Source: Candidatus Magnetomicrobium cryptolimnococcus (lineage in GTDB: Bacteria; Nitrospirota; Thermodesulfovibrionia; Thermodesulfovibrionales; Magnetobacteriaceae). Taken from it: a stretch of 64,000 bases of DNA. Position numbers and translations under genes: made by a program. The DNA lies in contig JAGYWI010000005.1 of assembly GCA_018606805.1 (NCBI GenBank), positions 62,001 to 126,000 of the forward strand, given 5' to 3'. The notes beneath the pieces were generated by a model. The model made no database searches, was not told where the DNA came from, and saw only the letters and a program-made list of their open reading frames with translations. Shown here in pieces: positions 1 through 8,444 of this stretch (the stretch's first letter is position 1; each line of letters starts with the position of its first letter).

Positions 1-1617
1 TCTATGACAACAGCGCTATTTTATGTGCCACAGCAGGTCATTCCATGTTGGATTTTGACTGGTTTATTTATGGCCTTTAACACTCGTTATGGTATTAGAA
101 GAAATGTTGCTTTCATATATTCATTAGGTATTTTTTGGGCTCCTTTTGTTTTTGCTGGACTCTTTCCTTTTGTGTTGCTTGCTACATTTACAACTAATAA
201 AGGCTCGTTATTATCTGGAAGGGATTTCCTTGAGTTATTGAATTTTAATAATTTGATAATGGCTCCTTTAATAGTTATACTTATTATGATTTATTATGTT
301 TCCGGTCCTGATATGTCGCTGCCACACGGGTGGCTATGGCGTGTTATGGATATGTATGATAATTGGAGTAAGTTAGTTATATTTTATCTTATAGAGTTTT
401 TAATTTTTGCACTTTTAATTAAAAATGTTACGAAGGATATGCGTCTTTGGTTTTATACTGCTATATTGTGTTTGTTTATAATTCCATTTTACAAATTTGG
501 TCAATATAATGATTTTGTTATGAGGGTGTCTCTGCCAGCCATCTATGTGTTGTTTATTTTTATAGCGAAGACTTTTGTAGATTTAGGCATGAAGGGCTTT
601 GAAAGTAGATTGCTGCTAATATTTCTAATGCTTGGTGCCATTACGCCAGGTCAGGAATTTTCTGCAAGTATTAAACAGTTTGATAAAAAGCAAAATATTT
701 TTGATATATTAAATATAGGAGGGGATATTTATTCCAGACAATATATTGGGGATTCCTCTTATACTAAATTTTCCTATATATTAAAAAAGGATGATGATAT
801 AGAAAATATTGTTAATTACGTAAAATACTATACATCAAAAAGAAAACCTGTAGATGGGGACATCAATAGGGATGGTAAGACCGATTTAATCGGTGTAAAC
901 CCTGCCGGTGAATTTTATTACTCTGTAAACCTTGAGGCATGGAACTACGTGGCTGCAAATATGGTACAGATAGGGCATGGAGACCTCAATAGGGATAATA
1001 AAGCAGATTTAATTGGTATTGATATAAACAATAAGGTTTACATCTCATATGATTTGGGCAAGAAGTGGCAGCTTATTGCTGGTCAACTTAAAAGTGTAGT
1101 AACTGCAGACCTTAACGGAGACGGAAAGGATGATATAATAGGAAACATGAATGACTCCCATACACACTATTCAACCGATCTTGGGCAGCATTGGCAACCG
1201 TTAGACATTTTATTTCAAAGTGTAAGTGGCGGAGACATTAACGGTGATGGCAAGGATGAACTATTTGGTGTTAAGGGTGATGGAGAGATATTTTATACGC
1301 TTGATTTTATCAATTGGCAAAAAGTCCCCGGAAATTTAGTAGATGTTGCTAGTTGTGATATAAATTTGGATGGAAAAGATGATATTGTCGGTATAGATAA
1401 GACTAATCATATATTTTACACAACTGATTTAGGTGGCAGTTGGGTAAATATACCTGGGGATTTGATACATATTTTGGTTGGTGACTATAATGGTGATGGC
1501 AAGTGTGATATTGCTGGTGTTACTAGTGAACACTATTTGTACTATACTTTAGATTTGGGTGGTCATTGGAATACAATTGGAATTACAATACTCCTTGTAA
1601 ATTGGTTATCTGCATAA
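1..1617 (+). CDS. Polytopic membrane protein with C-terminal Ca-binding-type repeats (5' end outside window)
   Basis: The reading frame is open at base 1 and the first ATG (base 4) falls inside a hydrophobic stretch, so the true start probably lies upstream. The first 220 residues hold about six or seven membrane segments, including a FGQYNDFVMRVSLPA stretch of a kind seen in large bacterial glycosyltransferase-like membrane proteins. From about residue 284 (base 853) there are six tandem repeats of 41-42 residues. Each opens with a D-x-N-x-D-G-K-x-D-like loop resembling FG-GAP/VCBS calcium sites and ends with a Y-x-LD-x-W pattern. A polytopic domain joined to a beta-propeller-like repeat domain is unusual; the propeller is probably extracytoplasmic. 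The neighbouring exopolysaccharide genes suggest a surface-polysaccharide role, but this is inference. Confidence 0.75.
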   Translation, partial: SMTTALFYVPQQVIPCWILTGLFMAFNTRYGIRRNVAFIYSLGIFWAPFVFAGLFPFVLLATFTTNKGSLLSGRDFLELLNFNNLIMAPLIVILIMIYYVSGPDMSLPHGWLWRVMDMYDNWSKLVIFYLIEFLIFALLIKNVTKDMRLWFYTAILCLFIIPFYKFGQYNDFVMRVSLPAIYVLFIFIAKTFVDLGMKGFESRLLLIFLMLGAITPGQEFSASIKQFDKKQNIFDILNIGGDIYSRQYIGDSSYTKFSYILKKDDDIENIVNYVKYYTSKRKPVDGDINRDGKTDLIGVNPAGEFYYSVNLEAWNYVAANMVQIGHGDLNRDNKADLIGIDINNKVYISYDLGKKWQLIAGQLKSVVTADLNGDGKDDIIGNMNDSHTHYSTDLGQHWQPLDILFQSVSGGDINGDGKDELFGVKGDGEIFYTLDFINWQKVPGNLVDVASCDINLDGKDDIVGIDKTNHIFYTTDLGGSWVNIPGDLIHILVGDYNGDGKCDIAGVTSEHYLYYTLDLGGHWNTIGITILLVNWLSA

Positions 1618-1720
1618 ATAAAGGATATTGGTAAGGGTATGAATTACACTCCCTGCGTGAGCCCCATTTGGCAGTAAGCTAATGCTACAATACCGTTAAG
1701 TTAAGAGATACATGTATTTT

Positions 1721-1781
1721 TGTAGGGGCGAACCTATGTGTTCGCCCTTAATTTTGTACCTATTAATATTGAAATGCGCTA
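1721..1781. repeat. Hairpin repeat, degenerate copy of the 62423-62530 element
   Basis: An 8-bp perfect stem GGGCGAAC (1726-1733) pairs with GTTCGCCC (1740-1747) around a 6-base loop. It is followed at 1768-1781 by ATTGAAATGCGCTA, which matches the right inverted repeat of the element near 62.5 kb at 12 of 14 positions. No clear left repeat is visible, so this looks like a decayed copy. It lies between two convergent genes and could also act as a bidirectional terminator. Confidence 0.5.
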
Positions 1782-1796
1782 CCGATTGTTTCTATT

Positions 1797-2324
1797 TTAA
1801 TTACCAATTAGTGCTTTTAAAACACGCTTATTTAATTGCCTGAGGTTTGACGATGCGGATTTGGCTATTGATTTCATAAGCTTAGCCAATATAATAGTGC
1901 TTTCTGTTTCAAGCTCAGCAAAAACCCCCTTTGACATTATAAAGAGCTCCGTATCTTCTAAAGCAACAGCTTCAGCGCTGTGATTTTTTCTGCCTTCGAC
2001 AACCGATAATTCACCAAAGAAAATACCCGCCTCCAAATTAGAAAACACATGTTCCCATCCAGCAGCCGTGTGTTTTATTTCATTTGATGAGATATTTCTA
2101 AGCATAATAAGCATCTTCGTCTTTGTATCAAGTTGAAGTCGTCTTTTGATTTCTACCTTGCCTTTATTTATCATATATATGCCTTTGGTTTCTTCTTGTT
2201 CTTTGAAGATAGAATCTTTCGCTTTATAAGTCTTAGTTTCTAATTTGTTGGCGACAAACTCCAGCTCTTCATCTACTAACCACTCCAATAAGGATTGTTT
2301 CTTTAAATCATCTACTGAAGGCAT
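1797..2324 (-). CDS. Cyclic nucleotide-binding-fold protein (copy 1)
   Basis: This 175-residue protein is one cNMP-binding (CRP-type) beta-barrel with short helices at each end and no HTH or other effector domain. The segment FFGELSVVEGRKNHSAEAVA corresponds to the phosphate-binding cassette, but the usual Arg before Ser/Thr is His (NHSA), so classical cAMP binding is doubtful. It is a clear paralogue of the gene immediately upstream (2337-2867): both begin MP-x-x-(D/E)-(D/E)-L and share an extra W-(E/K)-x-V-(F/L)-SNL segment before the cassette. The start is supported by a GGGGGGAAG ribosome-binding site. A class III nucleotide cyclase occurs at 20078-21775, but a link is speculative. Confidence 0.8.
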   Translation of the reverse strand: MPSVDDLKKQSLLEWLVDEELEFVANKLETKTYKAKDSIFKEQEETKGIYMINKGKVEIKRRLQLDTKTKMLIMLRNISSNEIKHTAAGWEHVFSNLEAGIFFGELSVVEGRKNHSAEAVALEDTELFIMSKGVFAELETESTIILAKLMKSIAKSASSNLRQLNKRVLKALIGN

Positions 2325-2336
2325 CTTCCCCCCTGC

Positions 2337-2867
2337 CTAAATACCCATAATGAGCTTTAAAAGCTGCCTATCTATTAACCGTATACTCTTTGAGGTAATA
2401 CGAGCTATATTTTTGTGCATTTTCAGGGTAGTTTTAGGTTCGCTTTTTTCTATTTCAAAAAACGTCTCTTTTCTTAAAAGTAAGACTCCAGTATTTTCTA
2501 AAGCCTCAGCATTAGTACTATGTTTGGTCCTACCTTCAGTTACTGAAAATTCGCCAAAAAATTGGCCTTCTATTAAATTAGAAAGCACTTGTTTCCAGCC
2601 GCGAGGTGTTTTTCTTATTTCACAACAATTATGAACATTTCTTACTGTTATTAACATCTTTGTCTTAAGGTCAATAGGAAGACTCCTCGTTAGCTCCACC
2701 TCACCACTTCTCACCATATAAAGACCAGAAGTATCGTCGCCTTCGCTAAATATCATCTCCCCTTCTTTATACACTCTTTCCTCAAGAACGCCCACGAGTT
2801 TACTCAACTCTTCATCACTTAGGCCATCAAATAATATTTGTCTTCTTAATTCCTCTAGCGTAGGCAT
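2337..2867 (-). CDS. Cyclic nucleotide-binding-fold protein (copy 2)
   Basis: This 176-residue single-domain cNMP-binding-fold protein is the tandem paralogue of 1797-2324, 12 bp upstream in the same orientation, so the two probably share a transcript. Its cassette reads FFGEFSVTEGRTKHSTNAEA; His again replaces the phosphate-binding Arg. No DNA-binding helix-turn-helix follows the barrel; the last 30 residues are basic and helical. A GGGAGAGG site precedes the ATG. Single-domain proteins of this type often act as regulatory subunits or bind other ligands, but the partner is not evident here. Confidence 0.8.
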   Translation of the reverse strand: MPTLEELRRQILFDGLSDEELSKLVGVLEERVYKEGEMIFSEGDDTSGLYMVRSGEVELTRSLPIDLKTKMLITVRNVHNCCEIRKTPRGWKQVLSNLIEGQFFGEFSVTEGRTKHSTNAEALENTGVLLLRKETFFEIEKSEPKTTLKMHKNIARITSKSIRLIDRQLLKLIMGI

Positions 2868-2972
2868 TGTCGCCTCTCCCTATCTTTCATAAATTCACAC
2901 ATACATCTTCATTAAGCTTAAGATATTATAATAACTCTTGTCAATCAATATTTATTATCTATTAAATTTTTA

Positions 2973-4064
2973 TTAAAATATAGTTTTTGTCTTCATAGCG
3001 GCTATTGTTCTAAAAAGAACAGCGTTTTGCCTTCTTCCACTTATACCGATTCTTAAAAAATTTTCATCAAGCCCATAATAATTCGAGCAATCACGTATTA
3101 GTATACCAGTTTTTTTCAATGAATTGTATAGCACATTTGCATTATCATGCCTTAGCAGGTAAAAATTTATCTTTGATGGATAGTAATGAATATTCAACTG
3201 CCTAAGTTTTTTTTCTACGTATTGTTTTTCGGCTTTTAAAAACAAAAATGTACGCCTTACATATTCTTTATCCTTAAGGGCAATAGCACCGGCCTTTTGA
3301 GCAAGTAGGTTTACTGTCCACGGTTCTTTGTACATACGAAAATCAGTTGAAAGGCGTTTATGAAAAAACAATAGTCCAAGCCGAAGGCCGCTTAGTGCAT
3401 AAAACTTGGTCATTGAATACAACACCAGCAAATTAGGGTTAGCCTCTACCTCTTTTTGTACGCTTATGTAAGGCAAAAAATCCACAAAAGCCTCATCCAC
3501 TACTAAAAGACAATTAACCTCAGCAGCTCGTTTTGCTATTTGCAGTACCTCATCTTTTTCCAAATAAGAGGCTGTCGGACTATTTGGATTGCACAAAAAC
3601 GCAACCTCGCAGCCCTCCATCGCTTCCATGTACCTTTGAACATCTATTTTGAAGACCTCTTTTTCTTGTAAAAAAACATATCGTATTTCCCGCACCCCCT
3701 CGATTTTAGCTGCCCTTTCGTACTCTGAAAATGTTGGTGCCAGTAGCAATATTAAAGACGGCTTAACTACCTTCATTATAAGGTATATAAGCTCTGTTGA
3801 ACCGTTACCAACCATAATATTATCCTCTGATATGCCTTGTTGCAATGCTACAAGCCTTCTTAAACGCCTACACTCAGTATCTGGATAGGCATTTAGAAAC
3901 TTGAGGTTTTTCCTAAGCTCCGATTTTATCTTTTTTGATACGCCAAGGGGATTTATTGATACGCTGAAATCTATAATCTTGCGCTCAGGCAGTTTCAACT
4001 GCTTAGCAACTTCATATATATTACCACCATGTACAAACTCTGCACCTTCTGTCCCTATCAACAT
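2973..4064 (-). CDS. cobD: CobD-like threonine-phosphate decarboxylase / HisC-family aminotransferase
   Basis: This is a fold-type I PLP enzyme. Family marks are HGGNIYE (residues 13-19), DFSVSINPLG, the YPD motif, the CNPNSPT loop, DEAFVDF, and SMTKFYALSGLRLG with the likely Schiff-base Lys near residue 220. The HGGN and DFS-x-SINPLG motifs favour L-threonine-O-3-phosphate decarboxylase (CobD), which supplies the aminopropanol phosphate arm of cobalamin, over histidinol-phosphate aminotransferase. No other cobalamin gene lies nearby, so the assignment rests on motifs alone. TTG (4067) and ATG (4064) are both possible starts; the ATG is about 8 nt from an AAGG site and is preferred. Confidence 0.75.
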   Translation of the reverse strand: MLIGTEGAEFVHGGNIYEVAKQLKLPERKIIDFSVSINPLGVSKKIKSELRKNLKFLNAYPDTECRRLRRLVALQQGISEDNIMVGNGSTELIYLIMKVVKPSLILLLAPTFSEYERAAKIEGVREIRYVFLQEKEVFKIDVQRYMEAMEGCEVAFLCNPNSPTASYLEKDEVLQIAKRAAEVNCLLVVDEAFVDFLPYISVQKEVEANPNLLVLYSMTKFYALSGLRLGLLFFHKRLSTDFRMYKEPWTVNLLAQKAGAIALKDKEYVRRTFLFLKAEKQYVEKKLRQLNIHYYPSKINFYLLRHDNANVLYNSLKKTGILIRDCSNYYGLDENFLRIGISGRRQNAVLFRTIAAMKTKTIF

Positions 4065-4088
4065 CAATAAAGCCTTACCTCTCTTAAA

Positions 4089-4553
4089 TTAAGCCTTACC
4101 CTCTTTCTTCATAACGTCCTTAAACACCTTATAGAAGTTATCGTTATCTGCTATTGAGCGTTTTAATATCTTAGTTAAATTACCAAAATCCTTATCGTTA
4201 ATAATAACGTTTACACTGTTTGCAAATGCCTGCATATTATCAAGGGATTCAAAACTCTTGCCAGTTAACACAAGAAAGATATTTCTTCTTTCATGTATGG
4301 ACATAAACTTTAAGTATTCCAATATTTCATTATTTTCATACGTACCACCAGCATAGTTTTCATTCAATACGACAAGCTTTATATTGTTATACTTAAAATT
4401 CTCCATAGCCTCTTCAACATTATTTGCAATAAAAACGTTATACTTAAGTTCCTCAAGCGAGTACATTATCAGATTTCTCATATCCTGCCTATCTTCACAG
4501 ATAAGGGCATTTGGTAAATCTTCTATATAACCGTTAACCGATGTCTTTTCCAT
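4089..4553 (-). CDS. Degenerate receiver-domain protein next to pilT genes
   Basis: This 154-residue protein has the receiver fold: an acidic pair (CED, residues 19-21), a conserved T (LVLTG) and K (NDK) at expected spacing. However, the phosphoacceptor Asp is Asn at residue 64 (LVVLNEN), so it should not be phosphorylated in the canonical way. No output domain is present. It lies 28 bp downstream of a PilT-type ATPase in the same orientation, so a role in controlling pilus retraction or twitching is a reasonable inference. An AGGA site lies 8 nt before the ATG. Confidence 0.7.
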   Translation of the reverse strand: MEKTSVNGYIEDLPNALICEDRQDMRNLIMYSLEELKYNVFIANNVEEAMENFKYNNIKLVVLNENYAGGTYENNEILEYLKFMSIHERRNIFLVLTGKSFESLDNMQAFANSVNVIINDKDFGNLTKILKRSIADNDNFYKVFKDVMKKEGKA

Positions 4554-4581
4554 AGAACCGTTCCTAATTAATAGTAAAATA

Positions 4582-5766
4582 TTATTTTTTGATTTGTTTC
4601 ATCTTTTTAGCATACTCTTTATCAATACTCAATCCATCAATATCTGTAGTCTTTTCACCTTTTGAGCTTTTAATCATGTCAATTCCACGACCAACAATAG
4701 CCTTTCTTGATGAATACGCTAGTGCGGTTTCTTCTTTAATAAGACCTGCCTTATAGAGATTTAAAATAGACTTATCAAAGGTTTGCATGCCATAGGGCTC
4801 ACCAGCATCAAGTATTTCATAAAACGTCTTACCTTCCGACTCCCCGTGCAAAATGCTATCTTTTACACGTATATTGGTCTTCATAATCTCAATAGCAGCG
4901 CAGCGCCCACCGCCAACCTTCGGTAACAACCTTTGGCTAACAATCCACCGAACAGTATCAGCCAAGCGTATACGTATGAGCTCTTCTTCATCTTTATCAA
5001 ACATACCAATAATCCTGCTAATGGTTTGACCAGCATCTATGGTATGCAGTGTAGAAAGCACCAGATGGCCTGTTTCCGCTGCTGTTAGGCCTATTTCAAC
5101 GGTCTCGCGGTCTCTCATTTCTCCAACCAGCACAACCTTTGGTGCCTGCCTTAGTGCTGCCCGCAAACCATTTGAAAATACATCAAAATCTATACCAAGC
5201 TCTCGTTGATTAAACGTAGCTAACTTATGTGGATGGACAAATTCAACCGGGTCTTCTAACGTTACCACGTGCACTGGTTTGGTCTCATTTATTATATTTA
5301 AAACAGCAGCAAGTGTCGAGGATTTACCGCTACCGGTTGCACCGGTAACAAGTACAAGACCGTTTTTTTCTTCAGATATTTGGGCAAGTACCTTTGGTAC
5401 CTTTAAATCCGCAAGTGTGGGGATTCTTGACTCAAGTTTTCTAAGCACAATAGAGTATGTTGCCCGTTGGGAAAACACGTTTACCCTAAAGCGCGCCTTA
5501 CCGGGCAGCCCATATGATAAATCGCACGAGCCCTTTCGTAACAGGTCATCTATAAGCCGTCTGTCTGATCCTATAAGATTTAGTGCAAAGATTTCCGTTT
5601 GAAAGGGTGTCAGATTTTTAATCGGTGGCTCGTCAAATTCAACAGCCTTAAGCACGCCGGAGGATTCCACCTGTGCTGGCTTACCCACCGTAAGATTTAA
5701 ATCTGACACGTTACTAGCGCTTTCAAGCATCGTTGATAGTATATAGTCTACTTCAGCCTTTCTCAT
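4582..5766 (-). CDS. PilT/PilU-family type IV pilus ATPase (divergent copy)
   Basis: This 394-residue GspE-superfamily hexameric ATPase has an N-terminal PAS-like region, a Walker A motif GATGSGKS at residues 142-149, an Asp box (VTLEDPVEF), Walker B-like VVLVGEMRD, and the His box STLHT. Compared with the neighbouring copy, the first domain is more diverged and the C-terminal NLIRE-type motif is replaced (NIRVKDSILHGE), which fits a PilU-like accessory retraction ATPase. It is 39 bp downstream of the canonical pilT gene and probably cotranscribed with it. Confidence 0.88.
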   Translation of the reverse strand: MRKAEVDYILSTMLESASNVSDLNLTVGKPAQVESSGVLKAVEFDEPPIKNLTPFQTEIFALNLIGSDRRLIDDLLRKGSCDLSYGLPGKARFRVNVFSQRATYSIVLRKLESRIPTLADLKVPKVLAQISEEKNGLVLVTGATGSGKSSTLAAVLNIINETKPVHVVTLEDPVEFVHPHKLATFNQRELGIDFDVFSNGLRAALRQAPKVVLVGEMRDRETVEIGLTAAETGHLVLSTLHTIDAGQTISRIIGMFDKDEEELIRIRLADTVRWIVSQRLLPKVGGGRCAAIEIMKTNIRVKDSILHGESEGKTFYEILDAGEPYGMQTFDKSILNLYKAGLIKEETALAYSSRKAIVGRGIDMIKSSKGEKTTDIDGLSIDKEYAKKMKQIKK

Positions 5767-5805
5767 TGTAATTTACCCTTTATTAATCTTTAAGTTTTTA
5801 AATTT

Positions 5806-6879
5806 CTAAAACTCCGGTGGTGGCGACGATAGATACGGCACAAAGCGTTTCTTGTCAATTGACTTATCGTAAGCCTCCTCTGGACTTATCCACTTCTTAT
5901 TTAATAGCTCAATAATTGCATCATCAAGAGTCTGCATGCCAAGTTTCCTACCGGTTTGCATAACAGATGTAAGCTGTGGCGTCTTAGCCTCCCTAATTAG
6001 GTTACTTGCAGCATAGGTTACAACCATAACCTCCAGAGCGGCACAACGTCCCTTTTTATCAATCCGTTTGAAAAGGTTTTGCGCAACCACCCCTTTAAGC
6101 GCTTCCGACAAAGTAGTACGTATCTGTGCTTGCTGATTTGCTGGAAATACGTCAACAACCCTGTCAACCGTTTTCGTAGCACTTTGCGTGTGCAATGTGC
6201 CAAAGACAAGATGACCTGTGGATGCAGCCTCTAAAGCCAATTGTATTGTCTCAAGGTCTCTCATTTCACCAACAAGTATGATGTCCGGGTCCTCACGAAG
6301 TGCACCTCTTAGGGCTGCACCAAAACCTTTAGTATGAAGCCCCACCTCGCGATGATTAACAACACAGCTTTGGCTTTTGTGAACAAACTCGATGGGGTCC
6401 TCGATGGTTAGGATGTGGTCTTTGCGGTTTTTGTTTGCATAATCAACTATTGCAGCAAGGGTTGTGGATTTACCACTACCTGTTGGGCCAGTAACAAGCA
6501 AAAGCCCTTTTTGCAACATTGCAAACTTCTTACACACCTGCGGAAGCCCTAATTCATCCACGGTTAGTATTCTACTTGGGATTTCTCTAAAGACAGCGCC
6601 AACCCCCCATTTTTGTTGAAAGAAATTAGCCCTGTAACGTGCAAGGCCTGGTATTTCGTAGGCAAAGTCAACATCCCCTGTTTCTTCAAAGACCTTAACC
6701 TTGTCCTCTGGCGCTATTTCATACAGCATGGACTTTAGCTCATCATTTTCAAGTTCCTTGTACTTGATGCGCTCCATTTCACCCCTTATACGCAAAATCG
6801 GTTGTGAACCGGATACCATATGAAGGTCAGAGGCCCCCTGTTCGTTCATAAGCTTAAAAAATGCGTCTATCTTCGCCAT
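5806..6879 (-). CDS. pilT: PilT twitching-motility retraction ATPase
   Basis: This 357-residue protein has full-length PilT architecture: ASDLHMVSG at the N terminus, Walker A GPTGSGKST (131-139), Asp box TIEDPIEFVH, Walker B IILVGEMRDLET, His box GTLHTQSA, and the C-terminal SNLIREAKT segment (292-300), matching the AIRNLRE-type motif needed for retraction. It disassembles type IV pili at the inner-membrane base. It is the first gene of the pair, with an AGGTGAAGG site before the ATG. No pilin or pilB is in the window. Confidence 0.93.
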   Translation of the reverse strand: MAKIDAFFKLMNEQGASDLHMVSGSQPILRIRGEMERIKYKELENDELKSMLYEIAPEDKVKVFEETGDVDFAYEIPGLARYRANFFQQKWGVGAVFREIPSRILTVDELGLPQVCKKFAMLQKGLLLVTGPTGSGKSTTLAAIVDYANKNRKDHILTIEDPIEFVHKSQSCVVNHREVGLHTKGFGAALRGALREDPDIILVGEMRDLETIQLALEAASTGHLVFGTLHTQSATKTVDRVVDVFPANQQAQIRTTLSEALKGVVAQNLFKRIDKKGRCAALEVMVVTYAASNLIREAKTPQLTSVMQTGRKLGMQTLDDAIIELLNKKWISPEEAYDKSIDKKRFVPYLSSPPPEF

Positions 6880-6920
6880 AATTCCTTCACCTTAAAAAAA
6901 ATGTTTTTTTGTACTTTTAG

Positions 6921-7685
6921 TTATAAAGTCTTTTTTAACCAAGAAAGGATCAAACCATTAAGGTCTGGATTTTCATTTATTAACTGCACACCATGAGCAC
7001 TGGAGTTTTCGTAGATTTTAATATCAACCGGTGCAGCTGTCATATCAGCAAGCTCACGCGCATAAAGGGCACGCTCTTCATCCTTAGCCCCTGCTATATA
7101 AAACACCGAGCTCATCTTAAAATTCTCTGCCTTTACACTTAAACTCTTAACAGATGAAGTTTTTGCAGAAATAACAACAGCCGTCTTTATCGGTTTATCT
7201 TGAAGCCCACTAACCAAACACGCCAAATTACCTCCCATTGAAGCCCCAATAACGGCTATCCTTTGTGGTGAGACCTCCTCCCTACCCTTTAGCCATCGAA
7301 TAGCAGCATATAGGTCTTGTGGGGCCTTATCAGGTGCCGTTAAGAGTGCTTCCATATCTTCTACCTTGTCCGAGTGCCCATGCCCACGTACATCATAAGA
7401 TAACACGGCAAACCCCTCTTGCACAAGATAATTAAAAAAGGCATCCCACTCACTGCGGTTTGAATCATACTGGTGTATAAGTAAAACAGCCGAAAGCCTA
7501 GTCTTTATTCCGTGCGCCGGCCTTCCGTAAGTACCATGAATAGTAACTCCATCTTGGGTTTTAAAGGATATATCGCTTTTTTTAATATTAGCGCCCGTTT
7601 CACGCATATGCGCAGCACAAACCGATATGCTTAGAAGTAATAGCACCACAACGCTTATGGCTATTATTTGTTTTACATTTCCCAT
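6921..7685 (-). CDS. Secreted alpha/beta hydrolase (dienelactone hydrolase/BAAT-like)
   Basis: This 254-residue protein has an N-terminal signal segment (residues 1-24, ending VCAAH) followed by an alpha/beta-hydrolase fold. The oxyanion region LLIHQYDSNRSEW, the DVRGHGHSD strand, the nucleophile elbow GASMGG, an acidic residue near AGAKDE and a late His (SSAHGVQ) give a plausible Ser-Asp-His triad. It probably acts on an ester or acyl group outside the cytoplasm; the substrate is unknown. No strong ribosome-binding site is seen. It is 41 bp upstream of pilT in the same orientation. Confidence 0.8.
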   Translation of the reverse strand: MGNVKQIIAISVVVLLLLSISVCAAHMRETGANIKKSDISFKTQDGVTIHGTYGRPAHGIKTRLSAVLLIHQYDSNRSEWDAFFNYLVQEGFAVLSYDVRGHGHSDKVEDMEALLTAPDKAPQDLYAAIRWLKGREEVSPQRIAVIGASMGGNLACLVSGLQDKPIKTAVVISAKTSSVKSLSVKAENFKMSSVFYIAGAKDEERALYARELADMTAAPVDIKIYENSSAHGVQLINENPDLNGLILSWLKKTL

Positions 7686-7781
7686 AGATATTAGTATTTT
7701 ATTGTTTTTAATACCTGTGTGTCAATTATTTTATGAAACACCAGTTAAAGACATTCTTTGGATATTAAAGTTGAAGAGGAG

Positions 7782-7937
7782 ATGCCACCAGAGGAGATGA
7801 TAAGTAATAAACTTATTGACGCTGTAAGACAAAGTGAAAATGACATCAAAGCGGGGCGTTATGTTACCTTAACAACTGAAAAAGAGCGGAAAATGCTATT
7901 TCAGTACCTAAACAATAACAAGAATAAAGATGTTTAA
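7782..7937 (+). CDS. Small ORF, possible antitoxin remnant
   Basis: This 51-codon ORF begins MPPEEMISNKL and contains a QSENDIKAGRYVTL stretch like the C-terminal toxin-binding part of Phd/YefM-type antitoxins. The frame stays open a little upstream (an alternative TTG at 7758) and is then stopped at 7746, so the DNA-binding part may be lost. It sits 67 bp before another antitoxin-like gene. It could be a real small protein or a decayed fragment; I favour a fragment. Confidence 0.4.
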   Translation: MPPEEMISNKLIDAVRQSENDIKAGRYVTLTTEKERKMLFQYLNNNKNKDV

Positions 7938-8004
7938 ATTAAGTATATATGTTATTATACAAAAAGGGTATATATAAAGAATTTAGTTAAGGAAAAGTAA
8001 GAAT

Positions 8005-8208
8005 ATGTCAATTGCATCTTTAGATGAAAAAAAGATAGTTGAGTTGACAGTTAGAGAGCTAAAAGAAATAATTTTAGATTTAATTGAAGATAATCTTGAG
8101 CTTAAGCCCGAGTTTGAAGCTGAAATAGATAAAAGAATGAAAGATTTAAAAAATAGTGAACTAATACCACACGAAGATGTTTTAAAAGAATATGGGCTAT
8201 CAAGTTAA
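8005..8208 (+). CDS. Antitoxin-like small protein
   Basis: This 67-residue, highly charged, helical protein (ELTVRELKEIILDLIED near residues 13-29) ends with EDVLKEYGLSS, a tail typical of antitoxins paired with RelE/ParE toxins. Its stop codon overlaps the start of a RelE-like reading frame at 8192, the usual antitoxin-toxin coupling. That toxin frame is broken, so this antitoxin may now be an orphan. Confidence 0.6.
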   Translation: MSIASLDEKKIVELTVRELKEIILDLIEDNLELKPEFEAEIDKRMKDLKNSELIPHEDVLKEYGLSS

Positions 8209-8444
8209 ATGGTTAGCCGCTGCCTTTAGAGACTTAAAACAAGTTGATGCCAAACAAGCAATTGAAATACTTAACTCTATAAATAAACTTTACGATAATC
8301 CGTATAAATATTGAAAAGCATTAATAAGGACAGCACAAAGGACAGTATAGCCTAAGGGTAGGAGATTTTAGAATTATTTATATCATTGAATATAATGTAG
8401 TTAATATTCTATCAATTGGCAAGAGGAAGGATATATATAAATAA
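8192..8444 (+). pseudogene. Broken RelE/ParE-type toxin gene
   Basis: The frame starts MGYQVKWLAAAFRDLKQ, continues to NPYKY, then meets TGA at 8312. Toxin homology resumes in another frame as LRVGDFRIIYIIEYN and ends GKRKDIYK with a TAA at 8442-8444. The resumed part has the R-x-GD-x-RIIY core and terminal KRKDIYK of RelE/ParE toxins. At least one frameshift near 8310 and in-frame stops separate the halves, so no full toxin can be made. The start overlaps the antitoxin gene by 17 bp. Confidence 0.7.

Noticed and set aside
5887-5895. DnaA-box-like TTATCCACT inside pilT
   Set aside because: Single imperfect match inside a coding sequence.
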